8,137 nucleotides of DNA from Opitutaceae bacterium (GTDB lineage Bacteria > Verrucomicrobiota > Verrucomicrobiia > Opitutales > Opitutaceae): positions 1 to 8,137 of the forward strand of contig JAIRTK010000006.1 in assembly GCA_031254955.1 (NCBI GenBank), in the 5' to 3' direction. The translations under genes were made by a program, and so were the position numbers. This document shows, one piece after another, positions 1 to 4,955 of this stretch (the first letter of the stretch is position 1; the number at the start of each line of letters is the position of its first letter). The notes below the pieces were generated by a model. The model saw nothing but the letters and a program-made list of their open reading frames with translations, did not search any database and was not told where the DNA came from.

Positions 1-385
1 TGGAAATATGAAGAGAAGAGAAAGACAGTTTAATCAGGGACTCTTTAATGGGCAGGGACATTTAATGGGTAGAATGGACAGGGAGAGGTTGTTTTTCATT
101 TCCCCTTCGCGGGCGTTGCCGCAGAGTCTGAACTTGCGTCGGGCCGCGTTTTGGGAAGCGGCGTCGAAGCCGGGCATCGCGGCGCGGCGCAAGGTCGCGC
201 CCTGCATCGAGGGTTTTTAAGGGATGGGGTGTTTCCGTTTCATTCTCTTTCCCCATTCCTCTTTCTCTTTCTCTTTCTCGTTTTCGTCCTCGTCCTCTTT
301 CCACTTTCTCGTTCTCACGCGGGTGCCGCCCTGTTTCCGGCTTGCGAATAAATCGCCAAAAATCCACCGTGCGCATCCTCCTGAC
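1..385. other. Leader region with no convincing gene
   Basis: No frame here gives a recognisable protein on either strand. Short frames exist (8-220 on the plus strand, and a 57-codon minus-strand frame from 207 down to 34), but neither shows a family motif or a clear ribosome site. The first 70 bases contain two copies of tttaatggg (44-52 and 61-69) in an imperfect direct repeat. From about 237 a polypyrimidine tract leads toward the ACP gene. The promoter of the operon may lie here, but I cannot point to a convincing -35/-10 pair. Confidence 0.5.
237..315. repeat. Polypyrimidine tract with CTCTTT hexamers
   Basis: The plus strand is almost entirely C and T here. It includes three tandem CTCTTT hexamers at 259-276 followed by a partial copy, then further TCGTCC and CTCTTT-like units. 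It ends about 70 bases before the ACP start. A similar pyrimidine composition recurs in the left arm of the hairpin at 4779-4816. The tract happens to be open in the ACP frame (a Ser/Phe-rich extension), but this looks like simple sequence and not protein. Confidence 0.6.
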
Positions 386-667
386 ATGTCCAGCGACCCG
401 CTTATCACCCGTCTCAAACACCTTATCGTGGAAACCCTCAACCTTGAGGACATCCCCCCTGATGAAATCGACGAAACCGCGCCGCTCATCGGCTCCGGGC
501 TTGCGCTCGATTCCATCGACGCGCTCGAACTCGTCGTGAAGCTCGAAAAGGAATTTGGCATCAAAATCAGCAGCAGCGAGGAATCCAAGGCCGCCCTTGC
601 CAGCGTCAAGGCGCTCGCCGATTTCATCCGTGAACGCTCCGGCGGCACGCTGTCGTCCGGAGTCTGA
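386..667 (+). CDS. Acyl carrier protein (type II FAS/PKS)
   Basis: A 93-residue acidic protein of normal ACP size. It would carry the growing acyl or polyene chain on a 4'-phosphopantetheine arm for the ketosynthase encoded next. The attachment motif is visible as Leu-Asp-Ser-Ile-Asp around Ser43, followed by the amphipathic helix ALELVVKLEKEFGIKI typical of ACP helix II. The N-terminal helix (ITRLKHLIVETLNL) also fits. The frame stays open upstream to an ATG at 224, but that 54-residue extension is encoded by the polypyrimidine tract and is not ACP-like, so the ATG at 386 is chosen. No clear Shine-Dalgarno precedes it. It is the first gene of the operon in this window. The 398-base gap to the ketosynthase is filled with repeats. 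The family call is firm; assignment to a pigment pathway is inferred from the neighbours. Confidence 0.93.
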   Translation: MSSDPLITRLKHLIVETLNLEDIPPDEIDETAPLIGSGLALDSIDALELVVKLEKEFGIKISSSEESKAALASVKALADFIRERSGGTLSSGV

Positions 668-739
668 GTCCGGCCCCGAGGAAACCCGACGCACCATGCG
701 CGCCGCCCACCATCACCCGCATCATGACATGGCAGGCAG

Positions 740-771
740 CAAGGTAGGGAGGTCTCGCCAAGTCCTCCGCG
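740..771. repeat. REP-like palindromic element, copy A
   Basis: This 32-base sequence matches 7006-7037 at 27 of 32 positions, with no gaps. The core reads ggaggtctc-gcc-aagtcctcc, an imperfect palindrome with a 3-base loop. It is related to the palindromes at 3787-3807, 5905-5969 and 7089-7109. It lies in non-coding DNA between two operon genes. A function such as a transcript-stabilising hairpin is possible but not shown. Confidence 0.6.
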
Positions 772-802
772 TGCGATTCAAAGGCGCGCCACCCCAGGGC
801 GT

Positions 803-948
803 TCGCGCAAGGAGCGGCGGCAGCCCGCCGTCGGATGCGAGCCACGCGAGCACCCGTCCGCCCGCGGGTTTTTGCGCAGCCCAAGCCCTTCGCAAACGGG
901 CGAGGCTTCGCCTCGTCCGGCGGCGGGAGGCCGCCGCTCCTTGCGCGA
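803..948. repeat. Long imperfect inverted repeat (33-base arms)
   Basis: The arms 803-835 and 916-948 are complementary at 30 of 33 positions. The outermost 19 bases (tcgcgcaaggagcggcggc and its complement) are perfect. The 80-base interior contains a smaller hairpin, cgaggc-ttc-gcctcg, at 901-915. It sits in the ACP to ketosynthase spacer, with no U-run after it, so it is not a typical intrinsic terminator. It looks like a dispersed palindromic element. Confidence 0.7.
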
Positions 949-1065
949 GCGCCTTTCCGTTTCCCGTCTTCCGCCTCCTTTTGGATTCCGACACCGCTTT
1001 GAATCACACCCGTGGTCTCCCTGTCGGAGAAACGTCCATGGACTCACGCGAATTGTCCTGAAAAA

Positions 1066-2613
1066 ATGCCCGCATCCTCTCCCAACGCCGTCCGCCTCGC
1101 CGCCTGCGAATGCCTCACGCCTTTCGGCGGGACGGCGGACACGCTCGCGGCGTTGTTGCGCGGGGAAAGCGCGCTGCGCGCGACGCCGGTGCTCGGGAGC
1201 GAGGGCGGCGACGCGGTGCCGCTGGCGCTGTTGCCGGGGCGCGCGCTCGACGAGACCGCGCCGCCCGCGTGGCTGGCGGCGCTGCGCGGGTTTCTCGCGC
1301 CGGTTTGCGGGCCGGGCTGGGGATCGGCCCGGCGTCCGGTTTGCGTGACGAGCAGCAACTTCGGCGTCGGCAGCCTCTACGCCTACCGCCGCGCCCTCGC
1401 CGCCGCCGGCGCCACCGGCGCCCTCACCGCTGGCAACGCACTCGCCGGCGCCACCGCCACCGGCACCCTCGCCTCCTCCGCCGCCACCGGCACCCTAGCC
1501 GGCGGCAGCGCCCTCGTCGGTGCCACCGCCACCGCCACAAACGCCTTCGCCGCTGGACGCATCCGCGCCACTGACAGCCTCCTCGCCGCCGCCACCACCG
1601 CAGCCCTTACCGGTGCCAACGCCACCGCCGCCCTCGCCGCCGACAGTGCACTCGCCTCCTCCGCCGCCACCGCCGCCGCCAGCGGTGTCCCAGCCGCTGC
1701 CTCAATCGCGGCCCTCGCCGCCCCAGCCGCCACCTCAGCCGTCGCCACCGCCGCCTCAGCAGCAGCCACCTCAGCCTCAGCAACCGCCTCCTCAGCCGCT
1801 GCCGCCGCCGCTCGCGCGCACACACCGCATGGCTCCACGCACGGCTCGGTCGCGCTGGTGCGCGGGGCGTGCGGCTGGGGCGAAAATGTCACGGTGTTTT
1901 CCCATGCGTGCGTGTCGGCCCACCTCGGCCTGCTGCACGCCGCGCGGCTGGTCGGGAGCGGCGCGGCGGACGCGGCGCTGGTGGTGTCGTATGATTTTTT
2001 AAGCCCGTTTGTGACGGGCGGTTTTCACGCGTTGAAAATCCTCAACGCCGGGTTCCCCGCGCCCTATCGCGAACGCGCGACCGGCTCCATCGGGCTTGGC
2101 GACGGCGCGGCGTTCGCGGTCGTGGCGCGCGACCGTGGCGACTTCGCGCTCGGCGCGCACGCGTTGCACAACGAGATGTTTCACGCCACGGCGAACCGAC
2201 CCGACGGCGCGGGGTTCGCGGCGGTGTTCGCGCCCGTGGCGCGCGCGGCGGCGGGGCGCGGCCTGCGCAACCTCTGGGTGAAAGGGCACGGCACCGGCAC
2301 GCTGGAGGCGGGCCGGCTCGAAACCGCGGCGGCGGCGGCGGCGTTTCCCGGCGCGCGGCTCACCGGTTGGAAAGGCGGGCTGGGGCACACGCTCGGCAGT
2401 TGCGGGCTGGTCGAGCTGGCGGTCGCGGCGGCGGCGTTGCGCGGCGGGCGCGCGCCAGGCGTCCTCGCCGCCGACACCGCCGGCGGCGCCGCGCCCGCCC
2501 TCGCCGCGCATGTGGCGCTGGAACCCATCGACACCGGCGCGGGCGACGGCGTCGTTTGCGCGAGCAACGCTTTCGGCGGCGCCCATGCCGCCCTGCTTCT
2601 TCACCATGTTTGA
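1066..2613 (+). CDS. Beta-ketoacyl-ACP synthase with Ala-rich insertion
   Basis: A condensing enzyme of the KAS I/II (FabF/FabB-like) fold that extends the ACP-bound chain by decarboxylative Claisen condensation. The 515-residue product has all three catalytic positions: Cys282 in FSHACVSAHLG, His408 in KGHGTGT, and His441 in WKGGLGH (with Lys436). The C-terminal NAFGGAHAALLL motif is also present. The N-terminal part ends in VTSSNFGVG (94-102). Between about residues 112 and 250 lies a low-complexity Ala/Thr/Ser run not found in the family; without it the protein is about 375 residues, the normal size. ATG 1066 is preferred over the open GTG at 1012 because family-like sequence begins just after it; neither has a strong ribosome site. 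The gene overlaps the next by 8 bases, implying coupling and probably a heterodimer. Whether it corresponds to the ApeO or ApeR ketosynthase of aryl polyene clusters cannot be decided here. Confidence 0.9.
   Translation: MPASSPNAVRLAACECLTPFGGTADTLAALLRGESALRATPVLGSEGGDAVPLALLPGRALDETAPPAWLAALRGFLAPVCGPGWGSARRPVCVTSSNFGVGSLYAYRRALAAAGATGALTAGNALAGATATGTLASSAATGTLAGGSALVGATATATNAFAAGRIRATDSLLAAATTAALTGANATAALAADSALASSAATAAASGVPAAASIAALAAPAATSAVATAASAAATSASATASSAAAAAARAHTPHGSTHGSVALVRGACGWGENVTVFSHACVSAHLGLLHAARLVGSGAADAALVVSYDFLSPFVTGGFHALKILNAGFPAPYRERATGSIGLGDGAAFAVVARDRGDFALGAHALHNEMFHATANRPDGAGFAAVFAPVARAAAGRGLRNLWVKGHGTGTLEAGRLETAAAAAAFPGARLTGWKGGLGHTLGSCGLVELAVAAAALRGGRAPGVLAADTAGGAAPALAAHVALEPIDTGAGDGVVCASNAFGGAHAALLLHHV
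1390..1815 (+). repeat. Degenerate GCC/ACC low-complexity tract inside the ketosynthase gene
   Basis: About 425 bases consist almost wholly of GCC, ACC, GGC, CTC and TCC triplets, read in frame as Ala, Thr, Gly, Leu and Ser. Local direct repeats are visible: an 18-base unit encoding ATGTLA at 1456-1473 recurs at 1483-1500 with one difference. The tract is codon-aligned and keeps the frame open. Because of its composition long frames also open on other strands and phases here, which are artefacts. Confidence 0.85.
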
Positions 2614-3481
2614 GCGCATCATCCAGGCCCTGCACACCGACGCTCCCGGCGACGAGGAGCCGTCCGCCACGCGCGAACGCCTGAAGGCGTGCTTCCCGCC
2701 CGGCGCGGCGCGGCGCATGACGCAGCTCGGCATGCTCGTGAGCGCGGCGCTCGCGCGCGTGGCGCCGGGCGCGGACGACGCCATCATCCACGCCACGCAA
2801 TTCGGCGAGGGGCGCGCGCTGGAGTCGTTTCTGGAAAGTTTCCCGTCCGCGAGTCCCACGGGTTTCCAGACCTCGATTCATCCCGGCGCGGTGCAACAGG
2901 GCATGATCCGCCGCGCACAACCGGTGCGCGAACTTTTCCCGATGGCGGGCGGAGCGTTTTTGCCGGGGCAGGCGTTGCTGGCCGCGATGCTTTCCCCGGC
3001 GCCGCGCGCGGTGCTTTGCGGTGGCGAGGAGCGGGGCACGTGGCTGCGCGAGGTCGGCGCGGCGTCCGGCGCGACCTTCGCGTATGCGCTGGCGCTGGCG
3101 AGACCCGCCGAAGGGGAGGCGCAACGGGGCGCGGGCATCCCGCCCGAGGGGGAAAAACCCCTGTCTTCAATCCCCTCCGGGCAAGACGGGGCGCCTGGCA
3201 ATCCCCAAAAAATCCCCAATTCCCCGGCCCCGAAATCCCAACCCCGCGACGGCCCGGACGGCTTTGGACGGGATCATGATGCGTGCGAAACGCACGCATC
3301 CCACGGTCATGACCGTGGTGCACCGGGCCGCGCGCTGGGCCGCGTCCTGCTTGCGCCCGTGGACGGGCCGGCGGCGGGGCTTGCGCCCGCGGAGTGGTTC
3401 GCGTTGCTGCACGGGCGGAAAAATTTTAACGGCGTCGTCGCGCCCGGCTGGCGGCTGCGTCTTGACTGGAGCGACGCATGA
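2606..3481 (+). CDS. Ketosynthase-like chain length factor protein
   Basis: A 291-residue protein resembling the short 'beta-ketoacyl synthase, N-terminal domain' family (Ketoacyl-synt_2) found beside true ketosynthases in aryl polyene and flexirubin clusters. In E. coli-type clusters the related ApeC pairs with a ketosynthase to set chain length. Visible family-like features are the TQFGEG segment (64-69), FQTSIHP (87-93), where relatives read FS.SVHN, and the hydrophobic AGGAFLPGQALLAAML (114-129). There is no Cys where a ketosynthase nucleophile would fall and no HGTGT or GGLGH motif, so it should not condense on its own. Residues about 166-242 are a Gly/Pro/charged insertion carrying two DNA palindromes; without it the length (about 215) suits the family. 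The start overlaps the ketosynthase stop by 8 bases, and the stop overlaps the next start (ATGA), so translation is probably coupled at both ends. The family call is moderately sure. Confidence 0.72.
   Translation: MFERIIQALHTDAPGDEEPSATRERLKACFPPGAARRMTQLGMLVSAALARVAPGADDAIIHATQFGEGRALESFLESFPSASPTGFQTSIHPGAVQQGMIRRAQPVRELFPMAGGAFLPGQALLAAMLSPAPRAVLCGGEERGTWLREVGAASGATFAYALALARPAEGEAQRGAGIPPEGEKPLSSIPSGQDGAPGNPQKIPNSPAPKSQPRDGPDGFGRDHDACETHASHGHDRGAPGRALGRVLLAPVDGPAAGLAPAEWFALLHGRKNFNGVVAPGWRLRLDWSDA
3278..3318. repeat. Two adjacent perfect palindromes within coding sequence
   Basis: The arms gatgcgtgcg (3278-3287) and cgcacgcatc (3291-3300) form a perfect 10-bp hairpin with an AAA loop. 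It is followed immediately by the perfect 18-bp palindrome ccacggtcatgaccgtgg (3301-3318). Both lie inside the inserted segment of the chain-length-factor-like gene and are translated in frame as part of DHDACETHASHGHDRG. The layout recalls palindromic elements that insert in frame into genes in other bacteria, such as those of Rickettsia. Confidence 0.8.
3468..3471 (+). promoter_or_regulatory. Shine-Dalgarno for the lauroyl-acyltransferase gene
   Basis: GGAG lies six bases before the ATG at 3478, inside the end of the upstream gene. Together with the ATGA stop/start overlap it supports initiation at 3478, which places the proline-rich tract in the translated protein. Confidence 0.55.
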
Positions 3482-4761
3482 GCGACGCCACCGCCACCGC
3501 CACCGTCACCGTCAACGCCGGCAGGGTTCGCTCGCCGAGCGCACCGCTGTCAATGCCGCCGCCGCCAACGCTGCTGTCAACAACGCCGCCGCCGCCGCCG
3601 CCAACGCCGTCAACGCCAACGCTGCTGCCACCACCGTCGCCACCAACGTCGTCAACGTTAACGCCGCCACCAACGCCGCCGTCAACACCACCAACGCCGC
3701 CGTCAACGCCGCCAACGCCGCCGTCAACGCCGCCACCAACGCCGCCGCCACCACAGCCTCCGCCACCGCCAGCCGGTGGTTCTCGCGGACGGCTCGGCGA
3801 GCCGTCCCCGCCTCCCGCCAGCAGACCTTCCGCCGCCGTCCCCGCGCGCCGCAATCCCGGGCCGGGCTGGGGCTACCGTTTCCTGCGCGCGGCGGACCGC
3901 GTGCTGCCCGAGCGCCTCTACAAACCGCTGCGCGCGCTCGGCACGCTCATCGCGATGACGCGCATGCCCGCCGAGCGCCGCCACTCGCGCGACTACCTCT
4001 CCCTCGTGCTCGGGCGGCGCCCGGCCTGGCGCGAGGTCTTCCGGCATTTTTTCGCGTTTGAGGAAATGTTGATGGGCCGCCTCCGCGTCGCCGACGGACG
4101 CGACTACCGCACGACCTACGGGCCGGGCACGGCGGATTTCAAGGCCTGGCTCGAAAACGGCGGACGCGTGCTGATCGGCTCGTTTCACGTGGGCGCGTCG
4201 GATTTGCAAGGCTGCCAGATCGGCGGCTACGAGCATCTGGCCGTGCGCATCGTGCGGCAACGCGTGGGCAACTCGCACGACACCGACAAGCTCGCCGAGC
4301 GTTTCGGCGGGCGCCTGCAATTCATCTGGATCAACGAGCCACGGGAGGCGCTCCACGCGCTGAAGGCCGCCGCCGATTCGCCCGCGGCCATCGTGATGCA
4401 CTGCGACCGCGTGGAGTTCAGCGCGCGCACGGCGGCGTTTGAGTTTCTCGGCGCGCGGCGGCTGTTTCCAGTGACCATCTACAACCTCGCGCTCATCTTC
4501 CACCGCCCCGTGATTCTCGCCGTCGGCATGCCGAGCGGGCCGGCGGCGGCGGTGCTGCACGCCTCGCCGCGCTTCGAGCCTGTCGAAGGCGAGCCGCGCG
4601 CCGCCGCGATGCGCCGGGCGCACGCGCATTTTCAGGATTTTCTGCGCAAACTCGAAACCCTCCTCCGCGCCGACCCGTGGCAGTGGTTTAATTTCATCCC
4701 GATGAATCCGGCGGCGGAGGTGGAGCCGGCGGCGGGCGAAAAAGGAGGGAAACCCCAATGA
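3478..4761 (+). CDS. Lipid A lauroyl-type acyltransferase with Pro-rich N-terminus
   Basis: A 427-residue protein whose C-terminal 300 residues match the bacterial lipid A (HtrB/MsbB-like) acyltransferase family. The domain begins with GWGYRFLRAADRVLP (130 onward). The catalytic HX4D motif is His237-Val-Gly-Ala-Ser-Asp242, preceded by a GGRVLIGS strand. Family-like sequence runs on to DPWQWFNFIPMN near the end. In aryl polyene and flexirubin clusters such an enzyme accompanies a family 2 glycosyltransferase and would transfer the acyl chain to a lipid acceptor at the inner membrane. Residues about 4-125 are low-complexity Ala/Thr then Pro/Thr/Ser sequence unlike the family. The start is set by the ATGA overlap with the previous stop and GGAG six bases upstream; no suitable ATG lies between the Pro-rich tract and the domain. 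There is no obvious signal peptide. The domain call is firm, the substrate unknown. Confidence 0.9.
   Translation: MSDATATATVTVNAGRVRSPSAPLSMPPPPTLLSTTPPPPPPTPSTPTLLPPPSPPTSSTLTPPPTPPSTPPTPPSTPPTPPSTPPPTPPPPQPPPPPAGGSRGRLGEPSPPPASRPSAAVPARRNPGPGWGYRFLRAADRVLPERLYKPLRALGTLIAMTRMPAERRHSRDYLSLVLGRRPAWREVFRHFFAFEEMLMGRLRVADGRDYRTTYGPGTADFKAWLENGGRVLIGSFHVGASDLQGCQIGGYEHLAVRIVRQRVGNSHDTDKLAERFGGRLQFIWINEPREALHALKAAADSPAAIVMHCDRVEFSARTAAFEFLGARRLFPVTIYNLALIFHRPVILAVGMPSGPAAAVLHASPRFEPVEGEPRAAAMRRAHAHFQDFLRKLETLLRADPWQWFNFIPMNPAAEVEPAAGEKGGKPQ
3487..3775 (+). repeat. Degenerate GCC-ACC-GTC-AAC tract at the 5' end of the acyltransferase gene
   Basis: The gene begins with codon-aligned GCC ACC repeats (ATATATVTVNA). 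After a 29-base interruption near 3520-3550 the same GTC-AAC-GCC pattern continues in a different phase, so the protein reads PPTPPSTPPTPPS. In the displaced phase the tract would read Ala/Asn/Val with C-ending codons. The tract therefore appears to have lengthened or shifted as DNA, without conservation of the peptide. Confidence 0.75.
3787..3807. repeat. REP-like perfect palindrome inside the acyltransferase gene
   Basis: The 9-base arms ggacggctc (3787-3795) and gagccgtcc (3799-3807) are perfect complements around a GGC loop. The geometry (9-bp arms, 3-base loop, CTC-NNN-GAG centre) matches the palindromes at 7014-7034 and 7089-7109. Here it is translated as part of the linker between the Pro-rich tract and the acyltransferase domain. 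Confidence 0.7.
4743..4748 (+). promoter_or_regulatory. Perfect Shine-Dalgarno before the 4758 start
   Basis: AGGAGG lies nine bases before the ATG at 4758, within the end of the lauroyl-acyltransferase gene. It is stronger than the GGGAGG before the PlsC-like gene and argues that 4758 is, or once was, a genuine translation start. Confidence 0.7.
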
Positions 4762-4955
4762 GCGCCGTCGTCGCGCCTTGTTCTTTCCTCTTTATTCTTT
4801 CTCTTTCCTCTTTCTCCAAAAAAACGCGGAGAGGAGAGAAAGAGGAAAGAGAAAGAATAAAGAGGAAAGAACAGGGGCGGAGAAAAGAACAGAAGCGGAG
4901 CGAAGAACAGGAGCGGAGGAAGGCACCGGGGCTGGGAGGCCCGCGCGCGCCATGA
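4758..4955 (+). CDS. Bridging mini-ORF across the hairpin spacer (65 aa)
   Basis: This frame starts with an ATGA overlapping the upstream stop and has AGGAGG nine bases before it. Its own TGA (4953-4955) overlaps the ATG of the PlsC-like gene at 4952. The 65-residue product has a short hydrophobic start (MSAVVAPCSFLFILSLSSF) followed by a strongly charged Arg/Lys/Glu tail. That composition is simply dictated by the pyrimidine and purine arms of the hairpin it reads through. No family is recognised. It may be a leader that keeps ribosomes moving through the inserted repeat and hands them to the next gene, or the displaced original start of that gene. A stable functional peptide seems less likely. 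Confidence 0.35.
   Translation: MSAVVAPCSFLFILSLSSFSKKTRRGEKEERERIKRKEQGRRKEQKRSEEQERRKAPGLGGPRAP
4779..4873. repeat. Perfect 38-bp inverted repeat, polypyrimidine/polypurine arms
   Basis: The left arm 4779-4816 is nearly all C and T; the right arm 4836-4873 is its exact reverse complement over 38 bases. The 19-base loop contains a run of seven A. In RNA this would be a very stable hairpin between two operon genes. No U-run follows the right arm, so it is not a normal intrinsic terminator. It could act as a double-strand-specific RNase cleavage site or as a block to 3' decay, giving the two halves of the operon different levels; that is inference. It abuts an 18-base tandem repeat. Confidence 0.9.
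4868..4921 (+). repeat. 18-base tandem repeat, three copies
   Basis: Three consecutive 18-base units (4868-4885, 4886-4903, 4904-4921) share the pattern agaacag-.agcggag-.a. They are in frame with the mini-ORF and give EQGRRK, EQKRSE, EQERRK. The first copy overlaps the end of the hairpin's right arm. Such a tandem array could change copy number, moving the downstream start by 18 bases without altering frame. Confidence 0.75.
4934..4939 (+). promoter_or_regulatory. Ribosome binding site of the PlsC-like gene
   Basis: GGGAGG lies 12 bases before the ATG at 4952. Spacing is long but usable. It supports starting at 4952 and not at the in-frame codon at 4778, whose extension is encoded by the hairpin and tandem repeat. 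Confidence 0.5.

Larger units (their letters stand above)
668..1065. other. Repeat-filled spacer between ACP and ketosynthase genes
   Basis: This 398-base gap contains no recognisable gene. It holds a REP-like element (740-771) and a long imperfect hairpin (803-948). Near its end an ATG at 1038, preceded by GGAG at 1026-1029, opens a 7-codon frame that stops at 1061, four bases before the ketosynthase ATG. This could be a tiny leader feeding the ketosynthase start or may be chance. Confidence 0.6.

Noticed and set aside
224..385. 54-residue N-terminal extension of the ACP from ATG 224
   Set aside because: It is encoded by the polypyrimidine tract as a Ser/Phe-rich run, and ACPs of this family start near position 386.
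62..697. Minus-strand frames opposite the ACP
   Set aside because: They are charged, low-complexity shadows of the ACP and polypyrimidine tract with no family motif.
1383..2002. Pro-rich plus-strand and Ala-rich minus-strand frames over the ketosynthase insert
   Set aside because: The GCC-rich tract opens several phases at once; only the phase continuous with the catalytic motifs on both sides is real.
3426..3854. Gly/Val/Asp-rich minus-strand frame
   Set aside because: It is the complement of the Pro-rich tract with no start site or domain, and resembles a Gly-rich protein only by composition.
4779..4873. Intrinsic terminator at the 38-bp hairpin
   Set aside because: No U-run follows the stem and two coupled operon genes lie downstream.
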